Below, piece after piece: positions 1-7,562 of a DNA stretch of 21,068 nt (within the stretch, counting starts at the first letter, position 1; every line of letters starts with the position of its first letter). The stretch lies in the NCBI GenBank assembly GCA_947258425.1, contig CAMYIG010000028.1, forward strand, positions 1 to 21,068, given 5' to 3'. Origin of the DNA: SZUA-76 sp945787585 (GTDB lineage: Bacteria; Pseudomonadota; Gammaproteobacteria; SZUA-140). The position numbers and the translations under genes were made by a program. Below the pieces are notes generated by a model. The model was not told the origin of the DNA and ran no database searches. It saw only the letters and a list, made by a program, of their open reading frames with translations.

Positions 1-1
1 C

Positions 2-364
2 AAAGCAGCTAAGAAAGAAGGTGGGCACAAAAAGCATAAAGACCACAATATGTCACCCCATTGGGCCAGCACCCTGGATGATGAGCAACGTGTTGCCATC
101 GACAGAATGCATCTCAAGCTCAGCAGTGTGCATGTCGTGCTAAAAGCTAAAGCGGCGGTGCTGCAGAAAGAACTCAATGTGATGACGGCCAGAGACGGTG
201 CCGATAAAAAAGCGATCGATGCGAAGATTGATAAACTGATGGCGATTAAGGCAGAGATTATGAAGCATCGCTACGACCATCTCACCGAGATGCGCGATGC
301 CCTCACCGCCCAACAACGTATCTCATATGACATGTCGATACTCAGCCGCGAAGGGGCGAAATAG
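2..364 (+). CDS. Spy/CpxP-like periplasmic protein, 5' end missing
   Basis: The reading frame is open to the left edge, so the gene starts outside the window; 120 C-terminal residues are visible. An internal ATG at 50 is unlikely to be the true start, because the preceding in-frame codons encode a Lys/His-rich stretch typical of this family's metal-binding linker. Two motifs resemble the paired LTxxQ repeats of the Spy/CpxP/ZraP group: LDDEQ near the start of the visible helical part and LTAQQ near its end, separated by a long charged helix. Proteins of this group are exported, fold as curved helical hairpins, and act as envelope chaperones or metal-stress sensors. The signal peptide would lie upstream and cannot be seen. 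The family assignment is by motif pattern; whether it is a metal-related or a general chaperone version is unknown. Confidence 0.6.
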   Translation, partial: KAAKKEGGHKKHKDHNMSPHWASTLDDEQRVAIDRMHLKLSSVHVVLKAKAAVLQKELNVMTARDGADKKAIDAKIDKLMAIKAEIMKHRYDHLTEMRDALTAQQRISYDMSILSREGAK

Positions 365-443
365 ACCACGTTTCTGACATTGCCAACCCCAATGGGCATC
401 GGCTTCAACACTGATAGCCCTGTTGAGGCATTGAAATTTCAGG

Positions 444-473
444 GATGATGGCGCGCCTCTGGGTGCCATCATC
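444..473 (+). terminator. Hairpin downstream of the Spy-like gene, possible terminator
   Basis: A perfect 9-bp stem (GATGATGGC at 444-452 with GCCATCATC at 465-473) closes a 12-base loop, 80 bases after the stop codon of the upstream gene. No run of T follows, so an intrinsic terminator is possible but not typical. Its right arm shares bases 471-473 with a second hairpin immediately downstream, so the two cannot both form completely. Confidence 0.4.
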
Positions 474-498
474 ACAGATTAGCCCGTTGATCTGTGAT
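471..498 (+). promoter_or_regulatory. Second hairpin in the hisC upstream region
   Basis: A perfect 9-bp stem (ATCACAGAT at 471-479 with ATCTGTGAT at 490-498) closes a 10-base loop. It overlaps the preceding hairpin by three bases and ends 72 bases before the preferred hisC ATG. The overlapping pair could be alternative RNA folds in a leader, a tandem palindromic repeat unit, or part of a terminator region. No T-run and no leader peptide with histidine codons was recognised. Confidence 0.35.
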
Positions 499-570
499 AA
501 CAGACGCCCCCACATCTGCTAAACTTACGTCAGTTCATCGCCTCTATTACAGTTGAAGACTAACATCGCT

Positions 571-1611
571 ATGAGTAAATTCTGGAGCCCTATTGTTCAG
601 CAGCTGACCCCATACGTGCCGGGTGAACAGCCGAAGATCAATAATCTGATCAAGCTAAATACCAACGAAAATCCATACGGGCCATCACCCAGGGTAATCT
701 CTGCAATTGAAATCGAAACCGGTAATTCGCTGCGACTCTATCCCGACCCTCAATCAAAACGGCTGGTCGATACGATTGCGCGTTATCACCAGCTAAAATC
801 CGAGCAGGTGTTTGTCGGTAACGGTTCGGATGAAGTGCTCGCACACACCTTTCAGGCGCTTTTTCAGCAAGGGAAACCGCTGCTTTTTCCGGATATCAAC
901 TGCAAGCTTTATGGCATCACTGCCAAGATGATTCCACTCAATGATAACCTTGAGATCGACGTTAACGACTACACCGATGCCAACGGCGGCATTATCTTCC
1001 CCAACCCCAATGCCCCCACGGGTCACGGGATTGGACTTGATGCCATTGAAGCGTTGCTCAAAAAAAATACAGGCTCAGTGGTGGTGATTGATGAGGCTTA
1101 TATCGACTTTGGGGGCGAATCGGCGGTGACATTAATCGATCAGTATCCGAATCTTTTAGTAATCCAGACACTCTCAAAGTCTCGCTCACTGGCAGGGCTT
1201 CGCGTTGGCTTTGCGATGGGCAACGCGGAATTAATTGCCGGGCTGATACGCGTAAAAGATAGTTTCAATTCATACCCGCTCGATAGCCTGGCCATCAGCG
1301 GTGGCTGTGCGGCGATCGAAGACAGGACACACCTTGAGTACACTCGCAATCGCATTATCACATCGCGCAATCAACTCACCACCGAACTCGAAGCACTCGG
1401 CTTCAACATCATTCCATCGCAGGCGAACTTTCTGTTTGTCACCCACCCGCAGCACGACGCTGCACAACTCGCCGCGCAACTGCGCGAGAAAAACATCATT
1501 ATTCGCTATTTCAACAAACCCCGCATTGATCAGTACTTGCGGATTACGATTGGTAACGATACAGAATGCACCGCGCTGGTCACTGCGCTACAGAAAATTA
1601 TACTCGGTTAA
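571..1611 (+). CDS. hisC: Histidinol-phosphate aminotransferase
   Basis: This is a PLP-dependent fold-type I aminotransferase that converts imidazole acetol phosphate and glutamate to histidinol phosphate in cytosolic histidine synthesis. The product is 346 residues, the usual length. Visible signatures are an N-terminal LNTNENPYGPSP segment, NPNAPTG in the PLP domain, DEAYIDF, and the PLP-lysine motif SKSRSLAGLR with the Schiff-base lysine at about K203. The ATG at 571 is preferred over an in-frame TTG at 553, because the family's N-terminus begins around MSKFWSPIVQ; neither start has a strong ribosome binding site. No other his gene is nearby, so this is an isolated copy. HisC paralogs can also serve in aromatic amino acid transamination, so a second role is possible. 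Its 3' end overlaps the convergent GST gene by 14 bases. Confidence 0.9.
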   Translation: MSKFWSPIVQQLTPYVPGEQPKINNLIKLNTNENPYGPSPRVISAIEIETGNSLRLYPDPQSKRLVDTIARYHQLKSEQVFVGNGSDEVLAHTFQALFQQGKPLLFPDINCKLYGITAKMIPLNDNLEIDVNDYTDANGGIIFPNPNAPTGHGIGLDAIEALLKKNTGSVVVIDEAYIDFGGESAVTLIDQYPNLLVIQTLSKSRSLAGLRVGFAMGNAELIAGLIRVKDSFNSYPLDSLAISGGCAAIEDRTHLEYTRNRIITSRNQLTTELEALGFNIIPSQANFLFVTHPQHDAAQLAAQLREKNIIIRYFNKPRIDQYLRITIGNDTECTALVTALQKIILG

Positions 1612-2320
1612 ACGCGTGCGCAGGATAATACTCATCACGAATACGCTCGCAATACCGCACCAGATTTTCAAAGCTACACGCCTGTGCGCTGAATGAATTG
1701 CGAATATCACTAAGAATAAACTCACACAAAAAAGCAAAGGCGGTGGCATCGAGTGTCGATGGGCGTTCGCCCTGTAGATAATGGTTGTCGCCTAACAACT
1801 CAGACAACGCTGCAAACATCTCAGTAGTCATCGCGAGCACTTCTTCATCACTATGACGTCCAAAACCCTGCAGGTGTAACGCTCGCTTCACTTTGCTACG
1901 TGCCACCATCGGGACAAGCTGACGCAGTGGAAATGGCAGGCCGCCAAAAAAATTCTGTTTTATCAGCGGCCAGGTATCATCTTTCACCCATCGAGAATAA
2001 ACCAAACACCAGTAGAGATGCTCATCGAGTGACTTGCCTACCAGTGTTGCTATTGCACGCTGCTCACCACTCCACCCGTCATCCAGTCGCGAACCGTGTT
2101 GTTTGCGCAGATGATCGATAATCAGGTGTGAATCGGCCACCACCGTTCCATTATCATCAATAAAAGGCAGTTTACCTTTCGGCGCCTTGCGCAGGCCACT
2201 AATGCCACTCACATGTTCAAACGCTATCTCTGACATGCGCAGCCATGCATCGACCTTCATCACAAAAGGGCTTGGGTCCGGCACACCAAAGGCTTGGCCA
2301 AAGGAATAAAGTTTAATCAC
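1598..2320 (-). CDS. Glutathione S-transferase family protein, metaxin/FAXC type
   Basis: This 240-residue protein has a thioredoxin-like N-terminal domain (about 1-75) and an all-helical C-terminal domain (about 85-240). The N-terminal pattern PSPFVMKVDAWLRM, followed by APKGKLPFI and ADSHLIIDHL, matches the GST_N_4/Tom37-like subfamily shared by metaxins, FAXC (failed axon connections) and bacterial relatives. Bacterial members are probably soluble; their substrates are unknown. The start is GTG, supported by an AGG seven bases upstream. No neighbour on the same strand is close enough to define an operon function; the M48 protease gene ends 35 bases upstream and could be co-transcribed. The stop codon lies inside the end of hisC on the opposite strand. 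Confidence 0.8.
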   Translation of the reverse strand: MIKLYSFGQAFGVPDPSPFVMKVDAWLRMSEIAFEHVSGISGLRKAPKGKLPFIDDNGTVVADSHLIIDHLRKQHGSRLDDGWSGEQRAIATLVGKSLDEHLYWCLVYSRWVKDDTWPLIKQNFFGGLPFPLRQLVPMVARSKVKRALHLQGFGRHSDEEVLAMTTEMFAALSELLGDNHYLQGERPSTLDATAFAFLCEFILSDIRNSFSAQACSFENLVRYCERIRDEYYPAHAFNRV

Positions 2321-2354
2321 ATGAGTACCTATTTTTATTCATATCAACCGTTAA

Positions 2355-3146
2355 TTATCGCTTGCACTGCGGACGTTTGCCGGATTGCTGATAAAGCACT
2401 ACCGCGCTCGCCATGTTTTCATTTAAACGTTCGATACGCGTATCGCTTGAGGGGTGCGTTGAAAGAAACTCCGGCGGGGCGCCGTTGCTGCCACGCGCCA
2501 TATTTTGCCACAAGGTAATGCTTTCGCGAGGATCAAAACCGGCGCGCGCCATCAGCTCCTTGCCGATGGTGTCGGCTTCACTTTCCTGTGTACGACCAAA
2601 CGGCAGTAGCACCCCCACCTGGGTGCCGACACCTAGCGCAGACATAATAGCCGCCTGGTTCTGGTTATCCTGCCTGCCGAGCCATGCATCAAGGAGTGCC
2701 AGCCCCTGATTCGCCGCGAACGACTGCGAGACACGCTCATTGCCGTGGCTTGCCAATACATGACCAACCTCATGCCCCATCACTGCCGCCACCTGTGCGG
2801 GCGTCACGGCAACCGTCAACAGTCCTTTATTGACGCCGATCTTACCGCCCGGCAGTGCAAAGGCGTTGGCGGAGGGATCATCAAACACCACAATCTCCCA
2901 GTCACCACTCACCGCCTGTACCTCGGGTAGTTGGGTGATGGCATTGCCGATACACTGCACATACTGGTTGATACTTGCATCTTTCACTTGCGGGGTATCC
3001 GCAAGCAGTTTGTGAAATGATTGTACCCCCATCGTGATCATCTGAGACTCGGGCATGATCATCAACTGCTTGCGCCCGGTCGGAGATGTAGAGCAGGCGA
3101 CCAACACCACAGTTACGATCATCATCACTAAAAAACTTTTCATCAT
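2355..3146 (-). CDS. M48 family metalloprotease, outer-membrane lipoprotein (LoiP/YcaL-like)
   Basis: This is a zinc endopeptidase of peptidase family M48, probably acting in the periplasm on misfolded or surplus outer-membrane proteins. A lipoprotein signal peptide ends in LVAC with the lipidated Cys at 18; Ser at +2 argues for outer-membrane sorting. The zinc site is HEVGH at about 125-129, with the third ligand in ESEAD at about 188-192, followed by a THPSSDTRI segment typical of the family. The annotated start is the ATG at 3146, which has a GGAG six bases upstream; an in-frame TTG just before it is too close to that site. It lies 24 bases after the gamma-carbonic anhydrase gene and is probably the last gene of the gor run, possibly followed by the GST gene. 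The exact ortholog (LoiP, YcaL or another M48C protein) cannot be fixed from sequence alone. Confidence 0.88.
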   Translation of the reverse strand: MMKSFLVMMIVTVVLVACSTSPTGRKQLMIMPESQMITMGVQSFHKLLADTPQVKDASINQYVQCIGNAITQLPEVQAVSGDWEIVVFDDPSANAFALPGGKIGVNKGLLTVAVTPAQVAAVMGHEVGHVLASHGNERVSQSFAANQGLALLDAWLGRQDNQNQAAIMSALGVGTQVGVLLPFGRTQESEADTIGKELMARAGFDPRESITLWQNMARGSNGAPPEFLSTHPSSDTRIERLNENMASAVVLYQQSGKRPQCKR

Positions 3147-3170
3147 CAATAACTCCGTCAGTAGCCGTGT

Positions 3171-3704
3171 TCAGCCATTTTTCATATGATTATTTTTTAA
3201 CGCGACATAGTGACCTGAAGAATATGATAACCACGCCAACTCTTTCTCTTTAAGTGGCCGCACCTGGCGCGCAGGACTCCCCACATAGAGATAGCCACTT
3301 TCTAATGTTTTACCGGGTGAGACTAAACTACCGGCACCGATCATCACGTGGTCTTCTATAATCGCACCGTCCAGCACTGTAGCGCCCATTCCTATCAGGG
3401 TAAAATTCCCAATGGTGCAGGCGTGCAGGATAGCGGCATGGCCCACTGTGACATCTTCGCCGATGACCAGTGGACTGCCACCCGGGTTAAATTCATTATC
3501 AGCGGTCACATGCAGTACCGAACCATCCTGTATATTGGTGCGCGCACCGATGGTGATTGAGTTAACGTCACCGCGTGCGACCACCATTGGCCACAGTGAG
3601 GCATCCTCACCGATCGTCACATCACCAATCACCAGCGCTGCTTCGTCGATAAATGCATTGGCTGCAATCGCCGGGGTGATATCTAAATAATTCCTGATCG
3701 TCAT
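3171..3704 (-). CDS. Gamma-carbonic anhydrase family protein (YrdA/PaaY-like)
   Basis: This is a left-handed parallel beta-helix protein of 177 residues, built of hexapeptide repeats and expected to form a trimer with metal at the subunit interfaces. The three histidines that bind the metal in gamma-class carbonic anhydrases are present: H65 (VLHVT), H89 (VGHAA) and H94 (LHACT). The family also shows RGDVNSI and NIQDGSVLH. Members range from true carbonic anhydrases to thioesterase-like or uncharacterised YrdA proteins, so activity is inferred only. A GAGGAAA six bases before the ATG supports the start. It lies 25 bases after gor and 24 bases before the M48 gene, which suggests one transcript. 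A YrdA-type gene near prlC is also known in pseudomonads. Confidence 0.88.
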   Translation of the reverse strand: MTIRNYLDITPAIAANAFIDEAALVIGDVTIGEDASLWPMVVARGDVNSITIGARTNIQDGSVLHVTADNEFNPGGSPLVIGEDVTVGHAAILHACTIGNFTLIGMGATVLDGAIIEDHVMIGAGSLVSPGKTLESGYLYVGSPARQVRPLKEKELAWLSYSSGHYVALKNNHMKNG

Positions 3705-3729
3705 TATCGCTTTCCTCAGATAGATTTAT

Positions 3730-5079
3730 TTAACGCATCGTCACCAGCTCTTCTGCGCTCGTAGGATGAATCGCTACCGTATTATCAAAATCAGCTTTGG
3801 TCGCACCCATCTTGATCGCCACTGCAAAACCTTGCAGCATCTCGTCAGCCCCATCACCGATAATATGGCAACCCACCACTTTCTCTGTTGCACCGACCGT
3901 AATCAGCTTCATCGTGCTGCGCAGTTTGCGTGATGTCAGCGCGTAATACATTGGGACAAATCGTGTCTGATATATTTTAACGTCATCGCCATACCGTTCG
4001 CGCGCTTCATCTTCATTCAAGCCAATCGTGCCGATCGGCGGATGGCTAAAGACGACCGATGGAATATTAGTGTAATCTAGTCGCCTGCCTTGTTTACCCC
4101 CAAAGATGCGGTCGGCAAGGCATCGCCCTGCGGCAATGGCCACCGGTGTCAATGCCACCTGATCTGTGACATCGCCAATCGCATAGACACCGGGTACCTC
4201 GCTGTTCTGAAACTCATCCACTGAAATAAAACCACGACTATCGGCCTGCAAACCTGTCGCCGAAAGATTCAGTCCATCGACGCGGCTCTCTCGCCCAATC
4301 GCCCAGATTAATGTGTCATAACCGTAAAACGTCTCGCCATCATTCGCATTCAATATCAAGGTATCGTTACTGTCACGCTCAACCATTGAAAGATCAACCC
4401 CGGTGACAATGTTAATGCCATCGTCCTGCATCTGTTCCAGCAGCGCCTCACGTAACATCACATCAAAATGGCCGAGCACATGTTGACGTCGTAACAGCAG
4501 ACTCACTTCGCTGCCAAGCGCATTCAATACGCCAGCCAGTTCAACGGCGATATAACCAGAGCCGACGATTGCCACCCGGCGCGGCAGTGATTCCAGCTCA
4601 AAAAAACCATCTGATGTGATGCCGTACTCCGCACCCGTAATGTCCGGAACCGAGGGGCTTCCGCCACACGCAATCACAATGTGATCTGCACTGTAGGTTT
4701 CACCTGCCACCGTGACACTATCTTTTGATGCGAACTCGGCACGCCCCGTAATCATCATCACATCAGAGTTTTCCAGATTACGTGCATAGATCGCATTCAG
4801 CCGCTCGACATAGGCATCGCGCCCCGCTTTGAGCTGCGGCCAGTCGACGGTGGTGAGTGCGGCATCGAAACCATAATCAGGCACATCGTGCAGCGTATGG
4901 CTCAATTGTGCGGCGTACCACATCACCTTCTTGGGCACGCAGCCGACGTTAACGCAGGTACCGCCGAGCCTGTCCGCCTCAATCACGGCACACTTCATCC
5001 CATATTCAGCCCCCCGCCGTGCCACTGCAATGCCACCACTGCCACCGCCAATGGCGATTAAATCAAAATGGTGCGACAT
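3730..5079 (-). CDS. gor: Glutathione-disulfide reductase
   Basis: This cytosolic flavoenzyme reduces glutathione disulfide with NAD(P)H and keeps the thiol pool reduced. At 449 residues it is within one residue of E. coli Gor. Domain order: FAD fingerprint GGGSGG (11-16), redox-active pair C42/C47 in GGTCVNVGC, second dinucleotide site GSGYIAVE (173-180), the FAD-binding segment around YAIGD, and the dimer domain ending with the catalytic His-Glu pair H438/E443 in HPTSAEE. Of the two arginines that give E. coli Gor its NADPH preference, the first (R198 in E. coli) is matched by R197 here, but the second (R204) is replaced by Gly203. NADPH is still likely, but cofactor preference may be relaxed. 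The ATG follows a G-rich site (AAGGGG). It is the first gene of the minus-strand run and is divergent from prlC. Confidence 0.92.
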   Translation of the reverse strand: MSHHFDLIAIGGGSGGIAVARRGAEYGMKCAVIEADRLGGTCVNVGCVPKKVMWYAAQLSHTLHDVPDYGFDAALTTVDWPQLKAGRDAYVERLNAIYARNLENSDVMMITGRAEFASKDSVTVAGETYSADHIVIACGGSPSVPDITGAEYGITSDGFFELESLPRRVAIVGSGYIAVELAGVLNALGSEVSLLLRRQHVLGHFDVMLREALLEQMQDDGINIVTGVDLSMVERDSNDTLILNANDGETFYGYDTLIWAIGRESRVDGLNLSATGLQADSRGFISVDEFQNSEVPGVYAIGDVTDQVALTPVAIAAGRCLADRIFGGKQGRRLDYTNIPSVVFSHPPIGTIGLNEDEARERYGDDVKIYQTRFVPMYYALTSRKLRSTMKLITVGATEKVVGCHIIGDGADEMLQGFAVAIKMGATKADFDNTVAIHPTSAEELVTMR

Positions 5080-5201
5080 CTGCCCCCCTTAATTATCAGT
5101 TCGTAAATCTCGTCATCTCATCGGTGCGAACGCTTTTTTAACATGGTACATTAGAAGCTGTTTACGCGTGAATGATCAATTATAAAGGTATCATCAAAGT
5201 T

Positions 5202-7247
5202 ATGAAAAACCCGTTACTCGACCTCAGCGGCCTGCCACGTTTTACGCTCATTAAAGCGGAACATGTCGAGCCTGCAATTGACCAGGTACTGGCTGATAAC
5301 CGTGCCCTGGTGCAGCAACTCCTGCTTACCCACAGAGAATACCACTGGAATAATCTTGTCCAACCGCTAGAGGATATGGATGAGCGCCTGTCACGGGTGT
5401 GGTCACCCGTTAGCCACATGAATTCCGTCGTCAATAGCGATGAGTTACGCGCGGCCTATAACGCCTGCCTCGGTAAACTCAGTAATTATGCCACCGAGAT
5501 GGGACAGAATGCGGCACTCTTTAAGGCCTTTCAGTCAATCGCCGAGGGTGAGCAGTACCACCAACTCGACCGCGCGCAAAAAAAGATCATCGACAACACT
5601 ATGCGTGACTTTCGTCTTTCAGGTATTGATCTCAATGAGGAACAGCAAAGTCGATACAAGGCGTTGATGGAGGAGCTCTCCGCGCTCACGAGTAAATTTG
5701 AAGAGCATATTCTCGATGCCTCACGTGCGTGGACTAAAGTGGTCGACAATGAAGCCGCGCTCGCGGGGCTCCCCGACTCTGCCAAAGCGATGGCGCAACA
5801 GAGCGCCGCGCAACGTGAGCAGCAGGGCTGGCTCTTCACCCTTGAGTTCCCCTCTTATCTTGCGGTGATGACCTATGCCGATGATCGTGCGTTCAGAAAA
5901 GAGATGTATACCGCCTTTGTCACCCGCGCCTCGGACCAGGGCCCTCATGCCGGTCAGTGGGACAACTCACCACTGATGGAGGAGATTCTCGCACTACGCC
6001 ATGAGGTCGCACAGCTACTCGGTTTTGATAATTATGCTGAACGTTCTATTGCCACCAAGATGGCAGTATCAACATCACAGGTCATAGAATTTCTCACCGA
6101 TCTGGCAGAGCGTTCACTGCCGATCGCAAAATCAGATCTGGAGGAACTACGTCTATTTGCTGAACAGCAACACGGCATCACAATGCTCGAAGCATGGGAC
6201 GTCGTCTACTATAGTGAAAAGCTGCGTCAGCACAAATACTCCATCTCACAGGAAGCCATTAAGCCCTATTTTCCCGAGCACCGTGTGGTCGCTGGCATGT
6301 TCGATGTGGTCGAAAAACTCTATGGCCTCAAAATCAAGGAATCTCGTCGCGTCGAAACGTGGCATAAAGATGTCCATTTTTTCGAGATCTTTGATAAAGA
6401 CGGCGCGCTACGCGGGCAGTTTTATCTCGATCTTTATGCACGCCAGTTCAAACGCGGCGGCGCGTGGATGGATGAATGCATCGTGCGTAAGACCACTGCC
6501 GATGGCAGCGTGCAGACGCCAGTGGCCTATCTTACCTGTAACTTCTCATCACCCATTGGCGATGACCCAGCGCTCTTTACACATGATGAAGTGCTGACCT
6601 TGTTTCATGAATTTGGTCACGGCCTGCATCACATGCTCACCAAGGTCGACTACCCTAGCGTCTCTGGCATTAATGGTGTTGCATGGGATGCCGTTGAGCT
6701 ACCCAGTCAGTTTATGGAAAACTGGTGCTGGGAACGGGAGGCGCTCGCACTGATCTCCGGTCACTACCAAAGTGGTGAGCCGTTACCGGATGAAATGTTC
6801 GATAAAATGACGGCCGCCAAAAACTTTCAGTCCGGCATGCAGATGGTCAGGCAGTTAGAGTTTTCTATCTTCGACTTCCGCATCCACCTCGAATTTGATC
6901 CAGCCAAAGGTGCGCGTATTCATGAAATCCTTGATGATGTTCGTCAGCAGTTCGCCGTAATCAAACCTCCATCATTCAACCGGTTTCCGCATAGTTTTTC
7001 GCACATTTTTTCCGGTGGCTATTCAGCAGGCTATTACAGCTACAAATGGGCCGAAGTCCTTTCTAGTGATGCCTTCTCACTGTTCGAAGAAAAAGGTATC
7101 TTTGACCGCGAAACTGGCTTGAACTTTCTCTCAATGATTCTCGAACAGGGTGGTTCAAGTGATCCGATGGAGCTCTTCATTAATTTCCGTGGGCGAGAGC
7201 CACAGATTGATGCGCTACTTCGTCACAGTGGCATCATCGCTGCTTAA
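5202..7247 (+). CDS. prlC: Oligopeptidase A, M3 family zinc peptidase
   Basis: This cytosolic metallopeptidase degrades short peptides, including cleaved signal peptides. From the ATG at 5202 the product is 681 residues, close to E. coli OpdA/PrlC, and begins MKNPLLDLSGLPRF like other family members. An upstream in-frame ATG at 5172 would add ten unusual residues and has no ribosome binding site. The zinc motif HEFGH is at about 469-473; the third ligand is expected near E499 in AVELPSQFMENW. The C-terminal HSFSHIF and GGYSAGYYSYKWAEV segments, which line the substrate cavity in M3 enzymes, are intact. It stands alone on its strand, is divergent from gor, and is followed by a G+C-rich hairpin. 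Confidence 0.94.
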   Translation: MKNPLLDLSGLPRFTLIKAEHVEPAIDQVLADNRALVQQLLLTHREYHWNNLVQPLEDMDERLSRVWSPVSHMNSVVNSDELRAAYNACLGKLSNYATEMGQNAALFKAFQSIAEGEQYHQLDRAQKKIIDNTMRDFRLSGIDLNEEQQSRYKALMEELSALTSKFEEHILDASRAWTKVVDNEAALAGLPDSAKAMAQQSAAQREQQGWLFTLEFPSYLAVMTYADDRAFRKEMYTAFVTRASDQGPHAGQWDNSPLMEEILALRHEVAQLLGFDNYAERSIATKMAVSTSQVIEFLTDLAERSLPIAKSDLEELRLFAEQQHGITMLEAWDVVYYSEKLRQHKYSISQEAIKPYFPEHRVVAGMFDVVEKLYGLKIKESRRVETWHKDVHFFEIFDKDGALRGQFYLDLYARQFKRGGAWMDECIVRKTTADGSVQTPVAYLTCNFSSPIGDDPALFTHDEVLTLFHEFGHGLHHMLTKVDYPSVSGINGVAWDAVELPSQFMENWCWEREALALISGHYQSGEPLPDEMFDKMTAAKNFQSGMQMVRQLEFSIFDFRIHLEFDPAKGARIHEILDDVRQQFAVIKPPSFNRFPHSFSHIFSGGYSAGYYSYKWAEVLSSDAFSLFEEKGIFDRETGLNFLSMILEQGGSSDPMELFINFRGREPQIDALLRHSGIIAA

Positions 7248-7268
7248 CGCATCTCTATAAATCCATCT

Positions 7269-7287
7269 GCCCCTCCTTCAGAGGGGC
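7269..7287 (+). terminator. Hairpin after prlC, probable terminator
   Basis: A perfect 7-bp stem (GCCCCTC with GAGGGGC) and a five-base loop lie 22 bases after the prlC stop codon. The position and strong G+C stem fit a terminator, but only a mixed sequence follows instead of a T-run, so efficiency is uncertain. Confidence 0.45.
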
Positions 7288-7562
7288 GGCACATTACCCT
7301 AATTCACATAACTAGAAAAACATAATCATCCAATCTACCGCAATGAAAGAACCATTACACTCTCCTTTTTTTGCATTAGCGATTTTGAATTTGATGATTA
7401 CACAGCTATGTTTTATCTAGGTACAGTGAATTAATATTGATACTTTTCCATACATCTTCTTTATAAAACTATATTCTTTTTACTCTATTATTATACTGGG
7501 ATAGCTTCTGTTTTCCTTGTATGATCATTTAGATCATCTCATTGTAGTGAAGCAATAGCGTA
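7288..7562. other. AT-rich intergenic region upstream of the GGDEF gene
   Basis: With the prlC hairpin, this gap totals 315 bases without a gene. It is markedly AT-rich. A TATACT at 7492-7497 is a possible -10 element for the downstream gene, but no convincing -35 lies at the right distance. A short dyad, ATGATC at 7521-7526 and GATCAT at 7532-7537 separated by five bases, lies 25 bases before the GTG start and could be an operator. No open frame, RNA gene or mobile-element end was recognised. Confidence 0.4.

Noticed and set aside
1301..1696. 131-residue open frame on the plus strand over the end of hisC
   Set aside because: It lies in another frame of hisC and the GST gene and has low-complexity, Arg/Ser-rich shadow composition.
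5092..5097. GATAAT on the minus strand upstream of gor as a -10 element
   Set aside because: It would leave a leader of only about six bases before the ATG and has no good -35, so it is not called.
6157..6597. 146-residue open frame inside prlC
   Set aside because: The prlC frame is intact and strongly conserved across this stretch; the alternative frame shows no domain.
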